Shown: in pieces, positions 1-8,506 of the stretch
Position numbering within the stretch: the first letter of the stretch is position 1
How the letters are laid out: each line of letters opens with the position of its first letter
The notes under the pieces: model-generated
Database searches by the model: none
What the model was told of the DNA's origin: nothing
What the model saw: only the letters and a program-made list of their open reading frames with translations
Translations under genes and position numbers: made by a program
NCBI RefSeq assembly: GCF_026183695.1
Contig: NZ_JAPFRD010000002.1
Span: 1 to 54,254, forward strand
DNA length: 54,254 bases
Reading direction: 5' to 3'
DNA from: Alteromonas aquimaris
GTDB taxonomy: Bacteria; Pseudomonadota; Gammaproteobacteria; Enterobacterales; Alteromonadaceae

Positions 1-264
1 CTATTATCGACAATTAGCCGAAGATACGGCAGCATGACTCAAACAAATCCGCCTCCGAATTTACCGGCGCGATTCAAAAAAGGGTTTGCCAACTTTTTAA
101 AAGGTGTATTTGGAACATTTCGCAATACGACAGCTCACGCGCCCAGAGTAACATGGGTAATTGAAGAGCAAGATGCTTTGGATATACTCTCGACTGTTTC
201 GCTAATTCACAGGCGGCTGGATGGTGCAATAGAAGCTCAAAAACTGTATCGAGGCAGGCCATAA
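1..264 (+). CDS. TIGR02391-family (Ymh-type HEPN) protein, C-terminal part
   Basis: The frame is open from base 1, so the gene begins left of the window and only its last 87 residues are present. An internal ATG at 34 is unlikely to be the true start because the family is much longer. The visible end (RFKKGFANFLKGVFGTFRN, then TAH, then a Leu-rich ending with LIHRRLDG) matches the C-terminus of the TIGR02391 family. RNTTAH (121-138) fits the HEPN RX4H motif, which in active HEPN proteins forms an RNase site. TIGR02391/Ymh is a recognised HEPN family found with mobile elements and defence loci. It lies just upstream of two more HEPN-like genes on the same strand. Nuclease activity is inferred, not shown. 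Confidence 0.7.
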   Translation, partial: LLSTISRRYGSMTQTNPPPNLPARFKKGFANFLKGVFGTFRNTTAHAPRVTWVIEEQDALDILSTVSLIHRRLDGAIEAQKLYRGRP

Positions 265-292
265 TTTGGTCACTCATTAGTAAAGTGTTGAT

Positions 293-446
293 CGTCCGCT
301 TTATCTATTGATGCCTGTCAGTGCTTACTCTAAAACAGCTGAATATGTGAAGCGGTCGTTGGCCCATTAAGTTATTAATGGCATTAATGAGCAATAGACA
401 GACACCCAAGATTTATGCATTATTTAATTTTCAAGTGTGAGGGAGT
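293..446. other. Gap between HEPN-like genes with repeat copy 1
   Basis: CGTCCG followed by CTATTGATGCC (293-315) recurs in similar form at 1752-1775. In this copy the segment ATTGATGCCTGTCAGT can fold into a short hairpin using G-T pairs. A further short inverted match, CTATTG against CAATAG, links about 305 and 390. No promoter is obvious. The pair of repeats flanking small genes on one strand recalls gene-cassette boundaries, but no integrase is in view and this copy lacks a core site. Confidence 0.3.
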
Positions 447-1025
447 ATGAGCGAAGAGTTGACTCGACCTCGATACCTCGAGGTTTCAAATCATTTCTTC
501 CACGATGCTCGAGATTTTTTTATCCGATATAAGCATTGTATGGAAAGCGAAGGGCCGTTGTTTTATACGCCTCAGTCAATGCGTATAAAATCGTTCATTG
601 ATCTGCGGATGGGTGTTGAGTCAGTCTTGAAATCTTTGATCTGTTATTTTGAGAGTGCGGATAGGCAAGGCAAGACGCTTATTAATTGGATCGAAAAGTA
701 TCGGCACGACATTGGGAAAATGTTAAGGAAAGTTCGTCCTCATCTGCCAGAGAATATTGTCAAGGATTATGAGAACGATATTCTTAAAATGGATGGCTTA
801 CCAGTTGGACTGCGGTACAGATTGGATGCCTGGGACTTCCGTGGCAACAGAGAAGACTCCTATAACGATACGATAGGCAGTGATTACTGGTTAAACAGAA
901 TCCAAGAAGCGCTTTCAAAGCTAATTGATTTCTCAAATGAAAACCTAAAATCTCACAGTCGAATAGTGAGGTCTTCTGAATTATGGGACGAGGTCATGGA
1001 GCCTCGATACGAGAAGTACATTTAA
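447..1025 (+). CDS. HEPN-like protein of unknown function
   Basis: A 192-residue soluble protein with no signal peptide or membrane segment. The ATG at 447 follows a purine-rich GAGGGA site. I do not recognise a named family. The pattern resembles helical HEPN proteins: a helix containing GVESVLKSL, then YRHDIGKML, then a GLRYRLDAW segment in the place where many HEPN proteins have R-Y. It also contains RKVRPH, which formally fits RX4H but may be chance. Its position between a TIGR02391 gene and another protein with a clear RX4H supports the idea. The segments before and after it (265-446 and 1026-1055) are AT-rich and non-coding. A HEPN assignment is an inference needing a profile search; an unrelated helical family is possible. 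Confidence 0.6.
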   Translation: MSEELTRPRYLEVSNHFFHDARDFFIRYKHCMESEGPLFYTPQSMRIKSFIDLRMGVESVLKSLICYFESADRQGKTLINWIEKYRHDIGKMLRKVRPHLPENIVKDYENDILKMDGLPVGLRYRLDAWDFRGNREDSYNDTIGSDYWLNRIQEALSKLIDFSNENLKSHSRIVRSSELWDEVMEPRYEKYI

Positions 1026-1055
1026 ACCGATAGTTCTGCATGAAAGAGGACTCTG

Positions 1056-1673
1056 ATTAGTGAAAAACCTGCCTATAAAGAATATGGAAGGTCTTCGATT
1101 ATTGAACTTAGCTGGAGACTGGAGCCATTAACCAGCCAAAAGATAGCTGCCATAGTTACGTATTCAGGAAGCATAGAGTATTATCTCGAACGAGCGATAT
1201 GGAGATGCGAAGGTATTGATCCTAATGGTATAAGACCTGAAACAGACGCAAAGCCGATTTCGCAGTTGATACCATCCTTTAAAAAGTTTTCTGAAAACCT
1301 CGAAGACAATAAAAATAAAAGCTTTATTCAACTTTGGTGTGCAGCCTGTGCCTCGGGCTTTATAATTAGAAATAACATTGTCCACGGTGTGGCCGGTGTA
1401 CTTGGTGACACTCTTACTTATTCGCGAAACCCATGTTGGTATGGTGAACGACGCAAACGTGAGTTTGGTGACTTTTGGATTGATGCTAGCACGCTTGATA
1501 TGGTCTGCGACTCATTTGCTGTATTGTTTCGGATAATAGTAAAAATCGAGAGGGGAGAGGAAACTCTACACGAAATTTCTACACCACTCGTGGTACGCGC
1601 TTTACAAGAGTCGCAATCAATACTAGGCGAATTTAGCAGACAAAGTTATAACCCGTCATTTAAGAACTATTAG
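1056..1673 (+). CDS. HEPN-motif protein with non-standard start codon
   Basis: The frame is open from the stop at 1041 to the TAG at 1671. No ATG, GTG or TTG occurs in it until TTG 1266, yet the residues before 1266 look like real protein (KPAYKEYGR, then WRLEPLTSQKIAAI). The best start is ATT at 1056 (then SEKPAY), 5 bases after an AGAGGA ribosome site; CTG 1053 is an alternative. From 1056 the protein has 205 residues, and RNNIVH at about residues 105-110 (bases 1368-1385) fits RX4H in the form usual for HEPN proteins. It could be an ATT-started gene, or one whose ATG was lost by mutation. If the latter, translation from TTG 1266 would give only 135 residues while keeping the motif. It lies 30 bases after the previous gene, probably in the same transcript. 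Confidence 0.55.
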   Translation: MSEKPAYKEYGRSSIIELSWRLEPLTSQKIAAIVTYSGSIEYYLERAIWRCEGIDPNGIRPETDAKPISQLIPSFKKFSENLEDNKNKSFIQLWCAACASGFIIRNNIVHGVAGVLGDTLTYSRNPCWYGERRKREFGDFWIDASTLDMVCDSFAVLFRIIVKIERGEETLHEISTPLVVRALQESQSILGEFSRQSYNPSFKNY

Positions 1674-1751
1674 TTTTCTAATATCTGCTATTAACGGTTG
1701 CGTTGTTTAATAGGCTGCTTCGTAGTTGATTTTCGGATTAGATAATTTAAA

Positions 1752-1797
1752 CGTCCGTTTCTTGTCTATTGATGCCCATCAATGCATGCTGTTAGGC
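1752..1797. repeat. Repeat copy 2: palindrome plus GTTAGGC core-like word
   Basis: This copy of the repeat at 293-324 contains a perfect palindrome, ATTGATG-CC-CATCAAT (1769-1784). GTTAGGC (1791-1797) follows and matches the integron attC core GTTRRRY. A convincing partner core (RYYYAAC) upstream is not evident; ATTTAAAC at 1745-1752 is the nearest. The similarity to an attC site is therefore suggestive only. Confidence 0.3.
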
Positions 1798-1892
1798 GGT
1801 TCCATACGAAAATCGGCCCGCCAGTTTTTTTTACACCTAATTCAGAGTTGTACATTTTCCAAACCTTTAGGGCTCGTGTTGAAAGAGAATGA

Positions 1893-2066
1893 AGCCAGCA
1901 TGCTAATAAGCGTTTAGCTAAAGCCTTGTTGTTTCAAAAACTGGAAGACAAAAAGTAGGAAATGCATTCTCAGCAAGAAAAGCAGCGATGGATGCAGCAT
2001 TGGGAAGTATTGCGCGGTCATATCGTTAAAACTTTCAAAGTAGAAAAATTAACCCGTATAAGCTAA
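1893..2066 (+). pseudogene. Possible decayed small gene of unknown origin
   Basis: One frame reads SQHANKRLAKALLFQKLEDKK, then a TAG at 1956, then an ATG at 1962 starting MHSQQEKQRWMQHWEVLRGH and ending at TAA 2064-2066. Both halves have protein-like, charged composition in the same frame, as expected for a gene broken by one nonsense change. The second half alone would be a 34-residue peptide. I do not recognise the family. The rest of 1674-2290 shows no gene. Confidence 0.2.
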
Positions 2067-2296
2067 TGCAAACATCATTTGCGAGCATCGGATAAGAAAT
2101 TGAATATCACTTTTTTTGATCAAAGTGGGTGTTTAATAATTTTGGTCGATGTCTTTACCCACTCCTTGCAGTAACAACAAATTCAATAAGACTCTTCAAG
2201 GGACTCTTTGATTAGTGACATTTAATAAAATGATAGTGGATGCTAACTTATAAGGGCAGTAAATATAGAGATTTTAGGAAAATGGTTTTCGTTCTA

Positions 2297-2343
2297 TCTG
2301 CCGATTATGAGTCGGATGCTCTAACCAACTGAGCTATGGGGCC
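2297..2343 (-). pseudogene. Truncated tRNA gene, CAU anticodon (Met or Ile2)
   Basis: On the - strand, from 2343 downward, there is a normal acceptor 5' strand (GGCCCCA), D arm (GCTCAGTTGGTTAGAGC) and anticodon arm with loop CTCATAA. After CGGCAGAT the tRNA pattern stops: there is no T arm (GGTTC type) and no 3' acceptor strand (TGGGGCC). A CAU anticodon fits elongator tRNA-Met or tRNA-Ile2. The missing 3' half lies on the side of the HEPN genes, so the break looks like an integration or deletion boundary. It cannot give a functional tRNA as it stands. Confidence 0.75.
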
Positions 2344-2462
2344 GTTGAAGATTTGTTTGATTCGCCTGAACAGGTTTTTCAAAACGGGGCGAAGTATAAG
2401 CACTTTTTTTATGCTTGTCACCCTACTTGAAGCCCCTTTTCATGCGAAGTGGGTTTGATTGG

Positions 2463-5231
2463 TTAAAAATGAGTCGACGGGGCTTTGTTTTTATTTGTTT
2501 TCAAAAGCAGAGTGAAGGTAAGAAAGAGCAGCCACCACTGGCCCAGGGAACCCCCACCTCCGGAGCCGGTGTTACTGTCTAGTCCTTCGTTACCTGTTCC
2601 ACTACCGTTATCTGCGATAACGCTAATACTGACATTATCGCTAGCACTGGCGCCCAGTTCATCTGTTACGGTTAGGGTGATGACTAGGGTGGTGGCTGTC
2701 TGGGGGGCAGTGAATGATGGGGTCAAGCTGTCCGCCTGAGCAAGGGTAACGGTTTCGCCTTCAGACTGTCGCCATGTATAGGTAAGGCGATCGTTTTCGG
2801 GGTCGCTGGCACTGGCGTTGAGCTCTACCTGCGCGCCGGCACTGACAGTTTGATCGGCACCAGCATTAACCTGTGGTGGCTGATTGGATTCGTTGTCGCG
2901 AATTGATACCGTGGTGGTGGCAATGTCTCCCACTGCATTTTCGTCGGTGCCTGTAAGCGTGACGGTGAGGGTTTCTGTTTCCTCTTCTATTTCATCATCG
3001 TAGAGAATAAGGGAAATAATTTTATCCTGATTGTCGCCATCTTCCCAAGCCAGCTCGCCAGATTGGGGTTGAAAGTCTTCACTACTGGCGGTACCTGCAG
3101 TCACTTCAAAGGTGACGCGTAACGCGCCCTGCACACCGCCCACGCGTGCCACGTTGAGATTGTACAAGGCTACGGTTTCAGCAACTTCAAAGCGGTCGCT
3201 GGTAAAGTTCGCCACACCTTGGTTGCCCCGTTCACTTTTGATATGCACCGCTAACAGCCCGGACCCATTTTTTACATTGCCTGTGGAAGGGTTTATCAAG
3301 CGTATGAAAAATGTCTCAGTAAATTCATCGTCTTCGTTTTCATTAATGTCGATTTCGATGTTCTGGTTGGGATCGTCAGCCGCGTTCCAATTCAACGTAC
3401 CGTCACTGGCGGTGAAGTCAGTATTGTTCGCCGAACCATAGATTATTCGATAATCTACATTGATATTGGCAGCGCCTTGTCGTTGCACTGGTAACTGCAC
3501 CGTCTCGCCTGGCTGAACGGTAATTTCGGTTTCAGTAAATCCTACCGTCGTCGGGGCATCCACACTGGTGTCATCACGAAATATATACAGTCCCCCTTGA
3601 ATGTCGCTAACTAGCACGATATCGCTGGGTAAAAAAGGGTACACACCCCAGGCGCCGTTAAACGCAGCGTTGTCTGACGAGGGAAAGGTATCGAAAGAGC
3701 CTATTTCCGCAGGGGAGGTAGGATCGCTAATGTCTAATACTGTCAGCCCGCGTTCGTAATTGGAAAAATAATAGCGATTCCCTTTTGCATAACCGTTGTG
3801 ATCGATGGCACGCGTATCACCTTCCCAAGTGGTAACTAAGTTGGGTACGGTTAAGTCGCTAATATCGAATACATACACCGCGGTGTTGAGACTGAGTGAG
3901 GACTCATCCATTTCATCATGTACGAACAAATACTGATTGTCTTCGCTTGGCCAGCCGCTGTGGGTGTAAGCTAAATTAGGGTAGGTGGTTTCGCCTATCT
4001 GCCATGGGATTTGTGGGTTGCTGGTATCCCATAAGCGCACACTCTCTTCATTAAAATCCAAAATAACGCTACATGAAATTGAACTGCTTCCCTTACAGTC
4101 TTCGCGCGCTCGCTCGTCGGTAACGAAAAAGCCTGATACATCATGGGAGTAGTCCGTTCTTGAGGCAATTTCATTACGATAAGCTGCCGTGGGCTTACTG
4201 GGCGTGGATAAGCGATAACTTCTCCACGCCCCAAAAAAATTCTCCGCGCCCGCAACGATCAATTCAGACGTACTGCCCGGAAGCGAGATATTTAAGCCCG
4301 GATCGGTGTGAGTTATGTAGATGTTATGCGCGCGGACATCATCCGTCAAAGCGTCAACTTCATCAACACGGTGGGGCAGCTGGTTCAAGTCGAGAATGCG
4401 TAAGTTCTCACTCGCGCTATCGGCACTGATATAAGCAAAAGCCCGCCAACTGTGGGTAGGGCGGTTAAAGTATTGATATACCTTTATGTCTCGCCACGTA
4501 GTGGCCGCTCCGCTAATTGACCCCACAATTTGCGGTGATGCGGGATCACTCACATCCACCACGGCCACTCCACGACGCAATCCAATCAGGGCATATTCGC
4601 GCATGGTGTTAAGATCGACGTGGCCCCAGATATCGTTAGCTGAAGCTGAATCGGTGGGCAATTCTGCTAACGGTAGGTGAGCCAACAACGAAATATTTTG
4701 ACATGTGAATCCGGCTGCCATGCCATCAACACACTCGGCAGTACTATGACGGGTGGTAAGTTGGGTGACAGACTGCTCAACTTGCTTTAATACCGCCGTT
4801 GTGATGTTTTGCTTGCCGTCTGCAATGACGTTAAAACCCTTAGCAGAGAGTTGCTTCGCAAATTCTAAAGGCACCCCCGAAAGCACCGTATCATAACGGG
4901 AAGGATTTTGGATCTGGTAGTGGTCTGTTCGGCTATAGCCGCCGAACACCGGCACCAGTTCATTAATAAGGTGAAATAGCGTGTGTTCATCATGCACGGG
5001 GTAATGACCGGCCGAGACCAATATCTGGTCGCCTTTATTGGCTTGCGATGTGGCATACGCTATGGTTTCACAGGGACGAAAACGGTTTTCACAAGCCCCA
5101 GTATCTTTGCCATCATTCGCCACGAAGCGATACTTATCGCCTTCACTATGTGCTTGAACTGCTTGACTGATCGTTAAACTTAGCAGCACAATCAATCCAG
5201 GCAGGGAAGAAATCAGACTAAACAAATGCAA
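2463..5231 (-). CDS. Choice-of-anchor B (LVIVD propeller) protein, GlyGly-CTERM
   Basis: A 922-residue exported protein. A signal peptide covers about residues 1-27 (to AVQA). About 30-110 resembles a parallel beta-helix start (PCETIAYA, then GDQILVSAGHY). About 190-545 is a beta-propeller of LVIVD type with repeated VVDVSDP, LTVLDISDP and LYIFRDD strands and many blade-edge histidines (RAHNIYITH, YSHDVSG, YTHSGW, IDHNGY). Two Calx-beta domains (about 555-765) and one PKD-like domain (about 785-870) follow. The end (GSGGGG, hydrophobic stretch, KTNKNK) is a GlyGly-CTERM sorting signal, which is normally cut by a rhombosortase and linked to type II secretion. The start is TTG; the upstream frame is closed two codons before it. 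It diverges from mbnP-mbnH over 61 bases, implying a shared job, perhaps metal-related. Confidence 0.85.
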   Translation of the reverse strand: MHLFSLISSLPGLIVLLSLTISQAVQAHSEGDKYRFVANDGKDTGACENRFRPCETIAYATSQANKGDQILVSAGHYPVHDEHTLFHLINELVPVFGGYSRTDHYQIQNPSRYDTVLSGVPLEFAKQLSAKGFNVIADGKQNITTAVLKQVEQSVTQLTTRHSTAECVDGMAAGFTCQNISLLAHLPLAELPTDSASANDIWGHVDLNTMREYALIGLRRGVAVVDVSDPASPQIVGSISGAATTWRDIKVYQYFNRPTHSWRAFAYISADSASENLRILDLNQLPHRVDEVDALTDDVRAHNIYITHTDPGLNISLPGSTSELIVAGAENFFGAWRSYRLSTPSKPTAAYRNEIASRTDYSHDVSGFFVTDERAREDCKGSSSISCSVILDFNEESVRLWDTSNPQIPWQIGETTYPNLAYTHSGWPSEDNQYLFVHDEMDESSLSLNTAVYVFDISDLTVPNLVTTWEGDTRAIDHNGYAKGNRYYFSNYERGLTVLDISDPTSPAEIGSFDTFPSSDNAAFNGAWGVYPFLPSDIVLVSDIQGGLYIFRDDTSVDAPTTVGFTETEITVQPGETVQLPVQRQGAANINVDYRIIYGSANNTDFTASDGTLNWNAADDPNQNIEIDINENEDDEFTETFFIRLINPSTGNVKNGSGLLAVHIKSERGNQGVANFTSDRFEVAETVALYNLNVARVGGVQGALRVTFEVTAGTASSEDFQPQSGELAWEDGDNQDKIISLILYDDEIEEETETLTVTLTGTDENAVGDIATTTVSIRDNESNQPPQVNAGADQTVSAGAQVELNASASDPENDRLTYTWRQSEGETVTLAQADSLTPSFTAPQTATTLVITLTVTDELGASASDNVSISVIADNGSGTGNEGLDSNTGSGGGGSLGQWWLLFLTFTLLLKTNKNKAPSTHF

Positions 5232-5292
5232 TGATTATTCACTTTTCACTTTGCCATCTACCTATTAAAATTTAGCAGAGTGGTTACTAATT

Positions 5293-6099
5293 GTGCAGTT
5301 TTTGATGCAAGCTTATTTTCGTTGTCTACCCCTTATACTGTGTCTGGCTATAGCTGGATGCGATGGGTTTATGTTCACAAGGCCGGGCGCTGGCGAAATC
5401 CCTGTCACCGTAAAAGGGATGGACACCAAGACCTGTCCCTATGAAATTAAATTAGCCGGTGAAAGGTGGCAAATTGACTATTTCGGCTTTTACCTAAGCG
5501 ATCCGCAAGTGAGAATAGATGGCAAGTGGCAGCGGATAAAGTTTGAAACCACACCGTGGCAAACGCCCGACATAGCGTTACTTAAATTTCACGCCAACTG
5601 TCAGGGTGCTAATGCCACCAATACGAGCTTAAAACTGGTCGCGACCAAAGAGCTGATGAAGCGGTCTACCGCGTTTCGTTTTACGCTGGGGTTACCGTTT
5701 GCAGAAAATCACGCTAATCCTCTTACCCAGCCTTCACCGTTAAATGATAGTTCTATGTTTTGGTCCTGGCAGGATGGGCATAAGTTTTTGCGAATGGATC
5801 TTCGCCAAAAACAAAATTTGGAGCATACCTTTTCCTATCACTTAGGCAGTATTGGATGCACCTCCGACTCAGCCGTGCGTCCCCCAGCAAAATCGTGCAC
5901 CTTTACCAATCGGGTGAACGTAATATTGCCAGCCACCCAATTAGACTTTGATCTGGCATTGGAAGTGTCTCTGCCCCACCTGATTATGCAAACGAAGTTA
6001 ATGGAGTCAGAAGGGTGTATGTTTGAAGCGCCCGACGCCGGGGTATGCGGCCGATTGATGAAAAATCTGCAGAGTCGACCGTGGATAAATTGGGATTAA
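5293..6099 (+). CDS. mbnP: MbnP-type metallo-mystery pair lipoprotein (four-Cys)
   Basis: 268 residues. The N-terminus (LILCLAIAGC) is a lipoprotein signal with the lipid-bearing cysteine near residue 23. The mature part carries cysteines in TCPYE, ANCQG, GCTSD, KSCTF, EGCMF and GVCGR, plus FGFYLSDP and the conserved Trp segment MFWSWQDGHKF. These identify the TIGR04052 'four-Cys' MbnP family. In a studied MbnP, the partner MbnH oxidises a tryptophan to kynurenine and this makes a periplasmic copper site. The listed start is GTG; ATG 5305 is also possible and would still give a good signal. It overlaps the start of the MbnH gene, so the two are co-translated. Confidence 0.88.
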   Translation: MQFLMQAYFRCLPLILCLAIAGCDGFMFTRPGAGEIPVTVKGMDTKTCPYEIKLAGERWQIDYFGFYLSDPQVRIDGKWQRIKFETTPWQTPDIALLKFHANCQGANATNTSLKLVATKELMKRSTAFRFTLGLPFAENHANPLTQPSPLNDSSMFWSWQDGHKFLRMDLRQKQNLEHTFSYHLGSIGCTSDSAVRPPAKSCTFTNRVNVILPATQLDFDLALEVSLPHLIMQTKLMESEGCMFEAPDAGVCGRLMKNLQSRPWINWD

Positions 6100-7178
6100 C
6101 TGCGTCTACGGCACTTGTATTAACGGGGTGGCTGCTCACAGCTTGCCAACCCCAAAGTACGCCGTACAGGTTTAGCTTACCCGAAAATGTTCCTCTTCCT
6201 GTTATTCCAGCTGATAACCCCATTACCGAGGAAAAAGTCAATTTGGGGCGTAAGCTATTTTATGATACCAGCTTAAGCGCAAATCAATCCCAATCCTGTG
6301 CCTCGTGTCACCAGCAGCCATTCGCTTTCGCGGAACCTGCCATGCACGCCACGGGCTCGACAGGTGAAAAAGTGCCGCGTAACACTATGGCGTTAGTGAA
6401 TGTGGCGTATAACAGCGCGTTTACCTGGGCGCATAACGGATTCAGCCATATTGAGCAACAATTGATGATCCCGTTGTTCAACGAGTCACCGGTGGAATTA
6501 GGCATAACCGGCAGTGAAGAAATTATTCTCCAGCGTTTATCTACGCCTGAATATAGGTCATTATTCGAATCTGCATTTGCCTCAAATAAACCTACCTTAG
6601 ATGGGGTAGTCAAAGCGCTGGCCAGTTTTGTACGTTCCATTACCTCCTTCAATAGCCCATTTGACCAATACGCTTATCAAGGTGATGACACTGCCATGAC
6701 CTCACAACAAATTCAGGGAATGAACCTGTTTTTTTCCGAACGGACAGAATGCTTTCATTGTCATGGTGGGCTCAATTTTAGTCAGTCCAGTACACATGAG
6801 GGACAAAGCCTTATCTTACAGCCTTTTCACAATACTGGCCTTTATAATGAAGATGGGGAGGGGGCCTACCCCGAATCGGACCAGGGATTGCTACGCATCA
6901 CCCACCGTGGCGAGGATATGGGAAAGTTTCGTGCGCCAACATTACGCAATATCGCTGTAAGCGCGCCCTATATGCATGATGGTAGTCTAGCCACGCTTGA
7001 AGATGTAATTGAGTTTTATGCTCAGGGCGGCAGAGGGGAAGGTAAAGGCAACCCATATAAAAGCCCTTTTATCAAAGGTTTCCAATTAAATGAGGATGAG
7101 AAAAAAGCGTTGGAAGCCTTTTTGAAGAGTTTAACCGACGATACCTTTCTGACGGATCCTGATTATGGCCCACCTTAA
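6081..7178 (+). CDS. mbnH: MbnH-type dihaem cytochrome c peroxidase-like protein
   Basis: A MauG/CcpA-like dihaem protein that in known pairs oxidises its MbnP partner. Two c-type haem motifs are visible: CASCH (in SCASCHQQPFAF) and CFHCH (in TECFHCHGG). The family words FRAPTLRNIA and APYMHDGSLATLEDV follow. The N-terminus ends its hydrophobic stretch with LTAC, a lipoprotein cleavage site. I placed the start at GTG 6081 (VDKLGLTAS), which gives an ordinary signal peptide. ATG 6045 is in frame and gives 377 residues, but adds an acidic n-region and a 55-base overlap with mbnP. Haem attachment would need the Ccm system encoded at 42.9-49.9 kb. Confidence 0.88.
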   Translation: MDKLGLTASTALVLTGWLLTACQPQSTPYRFSLPENVPLPVIPADNPITEEKVNLGRKLFYDTSLSANQSQSCASCHQQPFAFAEPAMHATGSTGEKVPRNTMALVNVAYNSAFTWAHNGFSHIEQQLMIPLFNESPVELGITGSEEIILQRLSTPEYRSLFESAFASNKPTLDGVVKALASFVRSITSFNSPFDQYAYQGDDTAMTSQQIQGMNLFFSERTECFHCHGGLNFSQSSTHEGQSLILQPFHNTGLYNEDGEGAYPESDQGLLRITHRGEDMGKFRAPTLRNIAVSAPYMHDGSLATLEDVIEFYAQGGRGEGKGNPYKSPFIKGFQLNEDEKKALEAFLKSLTDDTFLTDPDYGPP

Positions 7179-7294
7179 GTTAAGGAAGGCGGCAAAAATG
7201 TTACGCAAATGCTGTATCTAGTAAGTGCATTATTGATTGTTCTTTGATATCTTTTGCCTGCTAACAGTATTACAAAGCCAGTACGGAGATAATA

Positions 7295-7624
7295 ATGACA
7301 GAAAGACCCTTTCTGGTAAGCGGTCGTAACACCATCATCCACAAAGTAAGAAAGTTAGATCTTTTGGTTGTCAATGGTGACGATGCTCCACCCATTATAG
7401 TGACCTATAAGGGAATAAAGCGCTACGAAGGTCAGGTTCCTGAGAATAAGCGTGACGCAAAGATGATGGATATGGAATTAGTAGATATTACTGCTGGCGA
7501 TGTATTTGGCGATGAGAAGACCTTACTTTTCATCCAAACGCTAAATGGCAAAGAATACAAAATCGATTACAGCAAATCAGGTACGGAAATGTTCATCAAA
7601 ATCCATCAGGATAGTACGTTCTAA
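7295..7624 (+). CDS. Hypothetical protein, 109 residues
   Basis: ATG with a GGAG ribosome site 8 bases upstream. The product is small, soluble and rich in Asp and Lys, with no signal peptide or membrane segment. It has alternating beta-type patterns (LDLLVVNGDD, PPIIVTYKGIKRYEGQVP, TLLFIQTLNGKEYKIDY). I do not recognise the family. It stands alone, 116 bases after mbnH and before a long non-coding stretch, so it is probably transcribed separately. Confidence 0.65.
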   Translation: MTERPFLVSGRNTIIHKVRKLDLLVVNGDDAPPIIVTYKGIKRYEGQVPENKRDAKMMDMELVDITAGDVFGDEKTLLFIQTLNGKEYKIDYSKSGTEMFIKIHQDSTF

Positions 7625-8506
7625 GTACTAGATATTCTATCAGCTTGCGGGGGATTAACCTTACTGCCCCCCAGTTGCTGCGATTACTTCGTTATCGCCT
7701 GACCTCGCGAGCAAATTTCCCTTTTATGCAACGATATAAACGAAAGCCACGTCGATCCTAATTAATTGGTAAGGCATCTAAATCGCACGGGGTTCTCTCC
7801 ATATCTGTTTGTTTCATCCTGGCGTCACTCACGAATACCAACATCCGCGCGGGAGCCGTCTTTGATGTAACGGCGTTGGCTGGCTACCGACGGGACATAA
7901 AAAAGCCTTAGGGATTCTTCAAGCAGCCCCACTAAAACTTATTCTGTGCGCTTCGCATAGCGGGTGGAATTAACACTAGCGCGGTAGCACGGGCAGTGAA
8001 GCTGCTTACAGCAACGACTTTGGGCAGTCATTTCCGCTCACTCTTGATAGGTGTAACGTATCACGATTTCTTATGGCATTGTTTGGCTAACCAAGCAGCA
8101 TTCCCGCTAGCATACGGTGGGGGCTTCTCCAGCAAATTACATCCTGGTTCCTTTCTCAACATATGGTTGAGTGACCAGCTTGACGCATAGGTAACCACAA
8201 GCTTTATCCTGATATCACGATATCCACGCGTGCACCTACCCAGTTAGTTCCGTGAACGATTTTCAATTGGGCATACGGCGAATGGGTTATTATTTTTCAT
8301 CATCACTTTTTACCTGGTAACAAAGTGTGTGGGTTGTACGTTGAATTACCTGTCGGGGCGATTATTAGTCGGCCCCAAGACCCCATTAATCGCAACATCG
8401 CACCGACTTGCGGTTTACCGAATTTAGCAGGCGATCCTTAACGGTATTACCTATTTTTGAATTACCTTTTTCGTTGATGGGAAAGGATACAAAAGAGGAA
8501 AGCGTC
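7625..8506. other. Long intergenic region without a convincing gene
   Basis: About 880 bases. The only frame of note (GTG 7996 to 8190) has no ribosome site and no recognisable features. Imperfect GC-rich inverted words occur (CGGGGG against CCCCCC near 7648-7673; GGGGCG against CGGCCCC near 8355-8377), but none has a T-tract. The stretch may contain a decayed mobile or coding remnant, which I could not identify. Confidence 0.4.

Noticed and set aside
1726..1917. 63-codon frame
   Set aside because: It covers the palindromic repeat and the non-coding stretch, has a TTG start and no protein-like pattern.
2463..5231. Type 9 secretion or LPXTG anchoring of the propeller protein
   Set aside because: The C-terminus is Gly-rich, then hydrophobic, then Lys-containing, which fits GlyGly-CTERM and not the other signals.
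7996..8190. 64-codon frame
   Set aside because: GTG start without ribosome site, no recognisable domain, in a region with no other coding signal.
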